The translations under genes and the position numbers were made by a program. Positions 1 through 6,867 of a stretch of 64,000 nt of DNA are shown piece by piece. Source of the stretch: Streptomyces atratus (lineage in GTDB: Bacteria > Actinomycetota > Actinomycetes > Streptomycetales > Streptomycetaceae); assembly GCF_014648655.1 (NCBI RefSeq), contig NZ_BMRN01000001.1, positions 62,001 to 126,000 of the forward strand, in the 5' to 3' direction. The notes beneath the pieces were generated by a model. The model had not been told where the DNA came from. It did not search any database and was given only the letters and a program-made list of their open reading frames with translations. Every line of letters starts with the position of its first letter. The stretch's first letter is position 1.

Positions 1-99
1 GCCTTCGAACTGGCTCGTAACACCCGCTGCATCAAGCGGTACGAGCGCCGCTTCCTGCGACCGCTCGATGTCATGTCCCAGGCCAGCGGCCGGGCTTGA
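1..99 (+). CDS. 3' end of an unidentified gene (left-edge partial)
   Basis: Frame 1 is open from the first base to a TGA at 97-99 and gives 32 residues ending in ...DVMSQASGRA. The stretch is rich in Arg and aromatic residues (motif KRYERRF) and shows no domain I can name. A transposase or other accessory-gene tail is possible, given the island to the right, but nothing proves it. The start and most of the gene lie outside the window. Confidence 0.4.
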   Translation, partial: AFELARNTRCIKRYERRFLRPLDVMSQASGRA

Positions 100-474
100 A
101 CGACTGCCCGAACGCCAGGACATGGCCATGAAATTCTTCGACCGGGTTGCGGAATCGGCCGTTCCTCAACCACCGTCAGCATGAGCCGAGAGGACGCGGC
201 TCTACGACCTGGAAGCATGCGGACGGGCGCTGCCGCGCCGTGGCGTGGTGTGAGAAGGACCGTACGGGTTCGGTGAGTTGTGAAGCTGACCCGGGCCCGT
301 GCGGTCTGTTCCCATCCTGCGGAATGACTGGAGCCAGTCCCTGCCGGTTGCTGAATTCTGACCGACTGCGCAAAGTGCCATGACGGGCGATGGCTATGTC
401 CCAGGGCTTCGGCAAAGTTCGATCCCGACCCGTTTGTTCTCATCTGCTCTACTGCGGACTCGGGTTCCGGCTGT
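100..474. other. gene-free stretch of about 375 nt
   Basis: No convincing coding region is seen. The open frames here (around 147-415 on both strands) lack the third-position GC bias of the neighbours and resemble no family I know. No clear hairpin or repeat was found. It separates the left-edge gene tail from the 3' end of the minus-strand acetyltransferase. Confidence 0.4.
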
Positions 475-1011
475 TCATGCCTGGGGCGTCCATTCGTCCG
501 CGAGGAGGCCGAGGATGGCCTCGTCGGCGTATGCGCCGTACACCCAGGCGGAGTGCCGCAGCGTTCCCTCTCGCGTGAACCCCACCCTGGCTGCCGCTGC
601 GATCATCGGGGCGTTGTCCGTGAGGGTCTCAATCTGCAGGCGCTGCAGTCCACGTACGGCGAATCCGTATTCACACAGCGCCTGCAGGACATCGACGCCG
701 AGCCCGCGGCCGCGGAATGCGGGTCGCAGGGAGATCCCGATGTGAGCCGTCCTGCTGTGCGTGTCGATGCCCCACAGCAGGGCCTCGCCGACCAGCTCCT
801 GCGACTCCAGCTCCACTACGGAGAAGCAGGCTGCCGCGTCCGACGGCTCAGCCACTGCGTAGGGCGACTGCCCCGAGCCTGGCGGGATGGGCCGCCACGG
901 GCGGGAGTCGGCGCGTGACCGTGTAGCCACATCGTCGTACAGCTCGGACTGGAGAACTGGGACGTCGCTCGCGTGCCGGGCACGCAGTCCGATCTTTTCG
1001 CCATGTATCAC
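475..1011 (-). CDS. GNAT-family N-acetyltransferase (RimJ/RimL-like)
   Basis: The 178-residue product has the size and layout of RimJ/RimL-type GNAT acetyltransferases, which move an acetyl group from acetyl-CoA to an amine (protein N-terminus or small molecule). The N-terminus IGLRARHASDVPVL is the usual first strand. The acetyl-CoA binding motif A is seen as LRPAFRGRGLGVDVLQALCEYGF at about residues 97-119 (R/Q-x-x-G-x-G/A type). It is followed by LQRLQIETLTDNAPMIAAAARVGFTREGTLR, the typical C-terminal N-x-x-M-x-x-x-x-x-x-x-G-F segment. The start is GTG at 1011. It is followed by a 179-nt gap to the cassette genes on the same strand, but it is transcribed last and need not belong to that operon. 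The substrate is unknown. Confidence 0.8.
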   Translation of the reverse strand: MIHGEKIGLRARHASDVPVLQSELYDDVATRSRADSRPWRPIPPGSGQSPYAVAEPSDAAACFSVVELESQELVGEALLWGIDTHSRTAHIGISLRPAFRGRGLGVDVLQALCEYGFAVRGLQRLQIETLTDNAPMIAAAARVGFTREGTLRHSAWVYGAYADEAILGLLADEWTPQA

Positions 1012-1190
1012 AGAGCATTGCTACACGAGGGAAAGCAGCCGATCAACTGCGTTGTCCCGGCGGTTCCACGCGGGTGGCGGTCATACGAACCCAAGGAGGG
1101 CGAGCGGACGTTCCGGGTCGCGGGCGTTGTGCCGCAGGGCGGTGGCGATGTCGGGTGCGCCGGACAGTCGCAGGGCCGAAGAGCGCCCGT

Positions 1191-2471
1191 CTACAGCCTG
1201 CTGCCCCTGCGCAGCGAGGACAGAACCAGTCGCCCGTAAGGCGTCGCGAGCGCAGTTGCCGTTGCGGCGACGGAGAGCCCGAGAGCGACGAGCAGGTGCA
1301 AGAGCGACTCGTCGCCGATCACCTGGAGTATGCCGAGCGCGGTGCCGAGCGGCAGGCCCAGGACCGTGAGGATCCCCAAGGCGCCGCTGATCTGCTGGCT
1401 CTCCTGAGTCTGCACCAGCCGACTGTAGTCAGCGGCCTCGGCCAAGATTTCGCCGAAGCGATCTGGTAGTCGGTGCTGCTGCTGGAAGGCGAGCAGCAGT
1501 TCATTGGCCGGACCGTGGGCTGTCAGGTGCTGACGCCAGTAGGTACTGCGGAAGACCGCGATGTTCCGCTCCAGCGTTGCGACTCTTCGCGCCAGTTGCG
1601 TGGTGTCGAAAACGTCCGAAAGTTCGTCAGTCAACTCATCGATGTGGTCGCGCTGGAGTGACCCGAGCAGCAGGGCGTCGAGGTAGACGGTGCGCGAGTG
1701 CAGGGCGCCGAACGCGTAGAAGTCGCCGTCCCCCGCATCGGCACGGTGGCCGAGGAATGCGGCACCCTGCCGGAGCACCAGGGCGCTCCAGTCCGCCGAG
1801 ATACGCACGGCGCCGCCGAGCTCTGCCGCGGCGGTCTCCGGGGCAAGCGGAAAGTCGGCCGGGTTCGAACGTGACGCCAGCTGCCAAAGCCAGCGGTCGG
1901 CAGTGGCCGGCAGTGGTCCTTCGTGGCCTGCGCGCAGCGCTGGAGTGTGCTCGGCCTCGGGGGTCAGAAAGGCAATGGTGTAGGGGCGAGCTATGGCGAA
2001 TGTTCCTGTACCGCTGGTGACTTCGGCCACACCTGCGAGAAGTTCGCCGAAATCGAGCGGGCCTGTGAGCGTCACGGCGTCGCCGTCGGTGATCACTCGT
2101 CCCGCTATCGCGCGCACCACAGGCAACAACGGTCTGTACACCGTGAAGTGGAGGACTGCGAGAGCATGTTCAGGATTACGGGCGGTGGCCGTGCGGAGAA
2201 GCTCCATACCAATGAGGTGCAGGCCGTTATGAACGACCGACGCCGACCGGTACCAGCGTCGGGGCCGACCGGGCGCGCCGTAAAGGACTCTCGCGGAGGC
2301 CGGAGCGAAATAGGTTGCCCGCGTCGCGGTATCGGTGCGACGGCTGCCCAGCTCGAAGGGGAACGGCCCCTCGGCCCAGTCGGGAGTCCGCAGCAGACGC
2401 ACCGGGACGACAACTGTCAGCTCCTGGCGCGCACCGGTGATGGTTTCGAGTGAGGGTGGCACGGCGGTCAT
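1191..2471 (-). CDS. membrane protein with C-terminal 2-TM module, last gene of the conflict-type cassette
   Basis: A 426-residue protein. The first ~290 residues are soluble, mixed alpha/beta, with no motif I can name. Residues ~290-360 look like a long helical region (VATLERNIAVFRSTYW...). Two hydrophobic helices follow at about 361-386 (ISGALGILTVLGLPLGTALG) and 390-412, with a short basic tail. Long helix plus two C-terminal TM helices recalls CorA-like proteins. CATRA-type partners of Streptomyces conflict systems also come to mind. Neither assignment is proven. The ATG start overlaps the preceding stop by 4 nt, so it is translationally coupled to the cold-shock-like gene and the NTPase. 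By position and topology it is a candidate membrane effector of the cassette (inference). Confidence 0.6.
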   Translation of the reverse strand: MTAVPPSLETITGARQELTVVVPVRLLRTPDWAEGPFPFELGSRRTDTATRATYFAPASARVLYGAPGRPRRWYRSASVVHNGLHLIGMELLRTATARNPEHALAVLHFTVYRPLLPVVRAIAGRVITDGDAVTLTGPLDFGELLAGVAEVTSGTGTFAIARPYTIAFLTPEAEHTPALRAGHEGPLPATADRWLWQLASRSNPADFPLAPETAAAELGGAVRISADWSALVLRQGAAFLGHRADAGDGDFYAFGALHSRTVYLDALLLGSLQRDHIDELTDELSDVFDTTQLARRVATLERNIAVFRSTYWRQHLTAHGPANELLLAFQQQHRLPDRFGEILAEAADYSRLVQTQESQQISGALGILTVLGLPLGTALGILQVIGDESLLHLLVALGLSVAATATALATPYGRLVLSSLRRGSRL

Positions 2472-2728
2472 CCGTAGTACTCGGACGGATCAGGCTGGTC
2501 GAGGCGGATGACGAACTCGGCCCGGTCGGGGCTTGCCGAGACATGGAAGCGGACACGCTCACCGGTGCGGATGGTGCGGAAGCCTTCAGTCACGATCTGC
2601 CGGTAGTCGAATCCGTAATACCGCTGGTCCTCGTCGTCTCGAACGATGTACGAACCAAGCGTGCCGTTCACTCCCCCGCCACTCGAACGCCTGTCGACAA
2701 TCGTGCCGTGACGCGGCTCGCCACTCAT
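2468..2728 (-). CDS. small cold-shock-domain-like (OB-fold) protein of the cassette
   Basis: An 86-residue protein with no signal or membrane segment. It begins GTIVDRRSSGGGVNG and continues YIVRDDEDQRYYGFDYRQI, then GFRTIRTGERVRFHV. The second half aligns by eye with the classical cold-shock segment (VHFSAI...GYKSLDEGQKVSF). The RNP1/RNP2 positions (GFGFI, VFVHF) are not conserved. I therefore call it cold-shock-like, possibly nucleic-acid binding, with moderate confidence. ATG start at 2728. Its first bases overlap the NTPase stop (ATGA), and its own stop overlaps the next start, so it is an integral part of the cassette. Adaptor or RNA-binding roles are guesses. Confidence 0.55.
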   Translation of the reverse strand: MSGEPRHGTIVDRRSSGGGVNGTLGSYIVRDDEDQRYYGFDYRQIVTEGFRTIRTGERVRFHVSASPDRAEFVIRLDQPDPSEYYG

Positions 2729-5376
2729 GCCACTGTCTCCTCGGTGTCGGTGATTTCCTCCATGCAGCGGAAGCCAACCGCGTTGCTTCCCCCGCGTTTC
2801 CGGTAGAGACCCTTACTACTTGCCTGCACAGCACGCATCGGGTTGTCATAGCTGCCGCCGCAAATGACGGCCTCACCCGGATCACCGAGGCTGGTCGACG
2901 TCCATTCCCAGCAGTTGCCCACCATGTCCCCGATGCCGAACGGAGAGCGGTTTCCGGGCCGTTCGTCCGATGGCGTCACCCAGGCCCGCCGGACTGCGTC
3001 GCCTGCGAAGTCCTCGTACCACGCCTGGTAGGTGACGACAGGGCGCCCGACCCATGAGTCCGCACAGTTGATGAGTCCGTCCCGGGGCTCGTCGCCCCAG
3101 GGAAACAGGCGGCCGTTCGTACCACGCGCAGCGGCTTCCCACTCCAGGGAGGTAGGCAGCCTCTTGCCCTCGAACCCGGCGAAGGCGTACGCGCTCCACC
3201 AGTTGACGCAGACGGCCGGGTACGAGTCGTAGCGCGTGTCGGCGTAGTAGTCGGATTCGCGCAACCTGTCGGTCCACGGATGGTGCGTAACGTTGGCCGG
3301 CTGGTCGGGATGGTCCCAGCTCGAGGTGCCATCGTCGTTGAGCGCTTGGAGGAAGCGCCGGTAGCGCTGCACCGTCACAGCGTGTCGGTCGAATCGTACG
3401 GATCGCGGGACTCGGCGGAGCAGTAGTCGTTCAGCCGGGCCGACCAGATACGTTCCTGCGGGCAGTACGCAGTCGTCGGTCGCGGGAGTGCTGGGAAGGC
3501 CGGCGAGGAAGGCGCGAACCTGCTCGGTGAGAAAGGCGCCGCCCGGCACGTCCACTGCAACGTCCTGGTTTCCGGCCTCGGCCAGATATCGCGCCGCAAG
3601 CAGTTCCTGGTACGCAGTGTGCACAAAGGCAACCTGATCGGGCCCTGCCGGGCGCAGCAAGGGTGAGAGCACACAGGCGTCGAGCTCAAGGCGCCCGTCG
3701 GTGAACGCGCCTGTCCCCAGCGCCCGGTGCAGGTCGAGGAGGGAGAACACCGTCTGGTCGGTGAGAAAGGCGTGCCCGAAGCAGTCGGGCAGACGTTGCT
3801 CGATGCCGGCCTGTCCGCGATCGGCCAGGGTCCGGGTGATGTGCGTTCCGAGGATGTCGGCGAGGGAACGCCCCGGAGACAGCCCTAGCGACGCGGTGAG
3901 CCTCTTCTCCAACGGTGTTGCGTCAGGTTCGGCGAGGCGTACGAGGTGAAAGTGCGGGACCCTGGCCGGGTCGACTCCATTGGCGTACATCTGCTCGACG
4001 AGCTGTTCGGAACGTCCTGCGCCGCTGTCCAGCAGCTGGCGGACCTGCGGCGAGTCGGCAAGGAAGGACACGCGCGAGCTCATGACCACGGCGGACTCCG
4101 CCGAGAGCACGGCTGCCAGATCCACGAACAGGCGCAGGAATCCGGCGGGGCTCGCCTCATCGACGCCCTCGTCGACGGCGTCGAGCACGCAGAGTGCAGT
4201 GCCTGAGCGGATCAAATAGAGAAAGAGGTCGTAGGCGCGGGAGCGGTCCGAAGCCATGGACGGTGCCAGGAGTCGCGCGGCGTACTCCGAGAAGGGTTCG
4301 TCCTTGGGCTTGAGTCCGAGGTCGAAGTAGAAGCGGAAACGGCGGGTGTCGGGGTTGACGGCCAGAGAGCGTAGAAGCGTGCTCTTACCACTCCCGGGGC
4401 GACCGGTGACCAGTACGTTCGCGCTGCCCCGGCCCAGGCGGGTGAGCAGCTCCGCAGCGTCCGCGGATTCCGTTTTCCGGAGCTCCCCGGTGTGCGGGTC
4501 GTTGGACAGCACGGCGGCGGTGATCGCCACGCGGGGCTCTGCGGGTGCGGCTATGGAGGAGACGGCGCCGAGATGTGTTTCGAGGTTGACGAGAGTGTCG
4601 ACGAAGCCGTCGTAGCGGACGATCCGGAAGTCCAGTCCAAGCATCTGGTGGAGCGCCCCGGATGCCGCACTGTCGTTGTCGTCCTCCAGGACAACAAACC
4701 TGGTGAGCTTGGGCAGTCGGGTGCGCAACAACTCACCATCGCTGGAGGCGAGGACCGTGCTCAGATCGTCGGCGTCCCGGGAGAGCATGAGCTCCACGTA
4801 CTCGAGCCGCATGCCCGATTCACGGCAGAACAGCTGGTAGACAGTGTCGGGGCTGAGAACGAAGCGTTTGGCCTGCCGATAGCCGAGGGTGACGTACAGA
4901 CCTGCGAGGAACTCACAGCGGCGGGCCACCTCGGGAGCCAGGTCCGGCTCTCCGCCGAGGAGCGCGGGGCTCCCCGTGTTCGTGAACCAGACCAGCACAT
5001 CGACGAGGCGGCGCACGGCCAGCAGCCCGTCCTCGTCGCTGATGTCGTAGCCGTCGTGCGTGGAACGATTACGAAGACGGCGGATGTCGTCCAGAGCGTC
5101 CATCACGGTGCTGCTTCGGATGTGTGGACGGCAGCGCTTGACGAGGTCGTTCAGCGCCTTGGTCGAAGGATCACCTTCGATGTTGTGGTGGCGCCATAAC
5201 TCCTTGAGCAGCTTCTCGGTCAGTTTGCCGACAAGCGCGACGGCGTTCTCGGGGTAGCCATCGTCGAGAGAACGCAGAGGGCGCTCGAGGTCGAGCCCGA
5301 GACGGTCCGCGATCCTTGCGTGATCGTCCAGTTCACCCCGGAGACGACGCAGCCGCTCATCGACCACGGTACTCAC
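2725..5376 (-). CDS. HEPN-like + NACHT/STAND NTPase + SUMF1-fold protein (candidate defence sensor)
   Basis: An 883-residue multidomain protein. Residues ~30-135 form a helical DUF4145/HEPN-like domain with RNRSTH at 102-107, matching the R-x4-H motif of HEPN RNases. Residues ~150-290 are unassigned. A NACHT-type NTPase follows: Walker A GRPGSGKSTLL (325-335), Walker B LCVLDAVDEG (395-404) and the late FVHTAYQELLAARYLA helix (584-599) typical of NLR-like STAND proteins. Residues ~640-875 are a formylglycine-generating-enzyme/SUMF1 fold (RLPTSLEWEAAARG, FPWGDEP, GIGDMVGNCWEW, GFRC) lacking the Cys pair of active FGE. STAND proteins act as nucleotide-driven switches, and SUMF1-fold C-termini recur in bacterial conflict systems. 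Here they suggest sensor plus RNase effector (inference). GTG start overlaps the methyltransferase stop. Confidence 0.8.
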   Translation of the reverse strand: MSTVVDERLRRLRGELDDHARIADRLGLDLERPLRSLDDGYPENAVALVGKLTEKLLKELWRHHNIEGDPSTKALNDLVKRCRPHIRSSTVMDALDDIRRLRNRSTHDGYDISDEDGLLAVRRLVDVLVWFTNTGSPALLGGEPDLAPEVARRCEFLAGLYVTLGYRQAKRFVLSPDTVYQLFCRESGMRLEYVELMLSRDADDLSTVLASSDGELLRTRLPKLTRFVVLEDDNDSAASGALHQMLGLDFRIVRYDGFVDTLVNLETHLGAVSSIAAPAEPRVAITAAVLSNDPHTGELRKTESADAAELLTRLGRGSANVLVTGRPGSGKSTLLRSLAVNPDTRRFRFYFDLGLKPKDEPFSEYAARLLAPSMASDRSRAYDLFLYLIRSGTALCVLDAVDEGVDEASPAGFLRLFVDLAAVLSAESAVVMSSRVSFLADSPQVRQLLDSGAGRSEQLVEQMYANGVDPARVPHFHLVRLAEPDATPLEKRLTASLGLSPGRSLADILGTHITRTLADRGQAGIEQRLPDCFGHAFLTDQTVFSLLDLHRALGTGAFTDGRLELDACVLSPLLRPAGPDQVAFVHTAYQELLAARYLAEAGNQDVAVDVPGGAFLTEQVRAFLAGLPSTPATDDCVLPAGTYLVGPAERLLLRRVPRSVRFDRHAVTVQRYRRFLQALNDDGTSSWDHPDQPANVTHHPWTDRLRESDYYADTRYDSYPAVCVNWWSAYAFAGFEGKRLPTSLEWEAAARGTNGRLFPWGDEPRDGLINCADSWVGRPVVTYQAWYEDFAGDAVRRAWVTPSDERPGNRSPFGIGDMVGNCWEWTSTSLGDPGEAVICGGSYDNPMRAVQASSKGLYRKRGGSNAVGFRCMEEITDTEETVA

Positions 5377-6158
5377 TCGCCCTCACCTCGTTGATTCGGC
5401 AGCTTCCCGAGGACAAAGGCGAACCGGTCGGGAAACACAAGGACGGGCTCGGGGTGGGCGGCACGCATCTCCTCGATCCCCTTCTCGATCTCTTGGTCGC
5501 TGAAGGTGGAGAGCAAGGACATGTAGCGAGCACGCACCATGCCGAAGTACCTGTCCCGGTCGATGCGCAACTCGTGCTCGACGTGGGTGAGACCTGCCTC
5601 CATCCCAGCCGCTGTCAGGTGCTCCACGATGCCCAATGGGTCGGGTTGCAGCTCCTCGAAGCGCCTGAGAGCAGCGTCGAACAACGGGTACTGGATCGTG
5701 GCCGGGAGCATGACCACGAGAAGGCGTCCACCGGGCGCCAGCCGCCCCGTCAGGCCGCGCAACGTCCGGGCCGGATCCGGGAGGTGGTGCACCGATTCCT
5801 TCAGCCACATCGCATCGAGCCGGCCAGAGGGCAGGTCGACATTCCCCTCGGCAATGTCTTCGGCCGAGGCGAGAACCGGTGCCAGACCGGGTGGGGGCGG
5901 CATCCCGATCTGACGAAGCATCGCCTCTGAGGGATCGGCGCAGAGAACGGGGCGGCTCGGTCGGACGGACTTCGCCACTTCGCGCGCGAACAGCCCTGTA
6001 CCGCAACCGATGTCGGCGATACGGTCGTTGCCATTGAGCCTCAGTGTTTCGGCGATGCGGGCCGACATCCAAGGGATGTAGTCCGGCCCGTACACCCAGT
6101 GCTCGTCGTACTCGGCGGCCAGCTCTTCATAATGCCCTTGTACATCACGCCGCTCCAC
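5373..6158 (-). CDS. class I SAM-dependent methyltransferase, first gene of the cassette
   Basis: A 261-residue protein of the methyltransferase type 11/25 class. SAM-binding motif I is IADIGCGTGLFAREVAK at about residues 47-63. The acidic motif II is LCADPSEAML, and the post-motif region (LDAMWLKESVHHLPDPARTLRGLTGRLAPGGRLLVV) is canonical. The substrate is not predictable. GTG start at 6158 is preceded by a good ribosome binding site (GAGGGGGAT). Its stop overlaps the GTG of the NACHT protein (GTGA), making it the promoter-proximal gene of four coupled genes. It could modify a component of the system, or be a metabolic enzyme caught in the operon. Confidence 0.8.
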   Translation of the reverse strand: MERRDVQGHYEELAAEYDEHWVYGPDYIPWMSARIAETLRLNGNDRIADIGCGTGLFAREVAKSVRPSRPVLCADPSEAMLRQIGMPPPPGLAPVLASAEDIAEGNVDLPSGRLDAMWLKESVHHLPDPARTLRGLTGRLAPGGRLLVVMLPATIQYPLFDAALRRFEELQPDPLGIVEHLTAAGMEAGLTHVEHELRIDRDRYFGMVRARYMSLLSTFSDQEIEKGIEEMRAAHPEPVLVFPDRFAFVLGKLPNQRGEGE

Positions 6159-6306
6159 GATCCCCCTCGCGCGTCACAGGTCTTGATGTGCTGGACAACG
6201 ACAGGCTATCGCGCCGTACTGGACCGGCAATACCGTGTAATGCGCCGCTGTTCCATCGCCGGTTCGGCGACGTCCGGCAGCGCAGCAAGCAGGACAGTGA
6301 TCCTCG

Positions 6307-6546
6307 TCAGGAGTTCATCCACGTTCGCCAGGACCTGGTGATCAACTCACGGTACGTGTGGTGGGAGGGGTTGCGCCCCGAGTGCGAGAGAGCCCACCCC
6401 TGCGGGGCATCCCAGCCCTCCGCCGCGGGGGAGGACTCTCCGCAGACGACGCACAGCATGGCGTACGTCTGAGGCTCGGCATCCGGCTCCTGGTTCGGCG
6501 CGAGGGTCCACTGGACGTGCCTCACGATGGCCCGGGGCCCACTCAT
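6307..6546 (-). CDS. DUF7848-type small protein with CxxC
   Basis: A 79-residue soluble protein starting MSGPRAIVRHVQWTL. The segment DAEPQTYAMLCVVCGESSPA has one CxxC, followed by a W/H-rich stretch (GWALSHSGRNPSHHTYRELITR). This is the recurrent DUF7848-like family found next to HTH regulators in Streptomyces (family recalled, not searched). I chose ATG 6546 because it overlaps the upstream stop by 4 nt. An open frame extending further upstream lacks coding bias. The function of the family is unknown. The single CxxC plus histidines suggests a small metal or partner-binding module. Confidence 0.65.
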   Translation of the reverse strand: MSGPRAIVRHVQWTLAPNQEPDAEPQTYAMLCVVCGESSPAAEGWDAPQGWALSHSGRNPSHHTYRELITRSWRTWMNS

Positions 6547-6773
6547 GCTCCGCGCCTGGATTCGGCGTTGAGGGCAGCGAGGCGAACGGTCAGCTCCTGA
6601 CGCGGGGAGAGCACCTCGATGCCGTCCGGTTCGACTTCCCACGACAGTCCGCCGCTGATCGGGCGCAGCTGGATGAGCCCGCCGATAGTGCCCATCACGA
6701 CACCGAAGCGATCGGTCTTCGTGTCCTTGACTACCGCCCCGATCCGGGGGCCGGTCTGCTGGTTGTTCGCCAT
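6543..6773 (-). CDS. small hypothetical protein (SH3-like beta-barrel?)
   Basis: A 76-residue protein starting MANNQQTGPRIGAVVKDTKTDRFGVVMGTIGGLIQLRPISGG and ending in an Arg-rich tail. The pattern (G..V.D..TDR.G.VM...GG..QLRP..GG..WE) is that of small beta-barrel proteins commonly encoded just downstream of Streptomyces HTH regulators. ATG 6773 is preferred over a longer form whose extra 21 residues lie in the palindromic promoter region. It is coupled to the following DUF7848-type gene by an ATGA overlap. Function unknown. Confidence 0.6.
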   Translation of the reverse strand: MANNQQTGPRIGAVVKDTKTDRFGVVMGTIGGLIQLRPISGGLSWEVEPDGIEVLSPRQELTVRLAALNAESRRGA

Positions 6774-6815
6774 GACGAAAACGATACGTAGACCCTGAGT
6801 AACCAGCCAGATACG

Positions 6816-6855
6816 AAGTGATGCACTTTGACTCACGACTCGTCAGAAGTGCATC
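6816..6855. promoter_or_regulatory. nested palindromes, candidate operator/promoter of the small-gene pair
   Basis: Between the HTH regulator and the two small genes. AAGTG-ATG-CACTT is palindromic at 6816-6828, and GATGCACTT (6820-6828) is repeated in inverted form as AAGTGCATC at 6847-6855, with an 18-nt spacer. The spacing suits a dimeric DNA-binding protein, most simply the adjacent HTH regulator (inference). Confidence 0.45.
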
Positions 6856-6867
6856 GGTGCAGTGCAG

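Noticed and set aside
100..474. Overlapping small frames on both strands near the left edge
   Set aside because: Poor codon bias and no conserved pattern; kept as gene-free.
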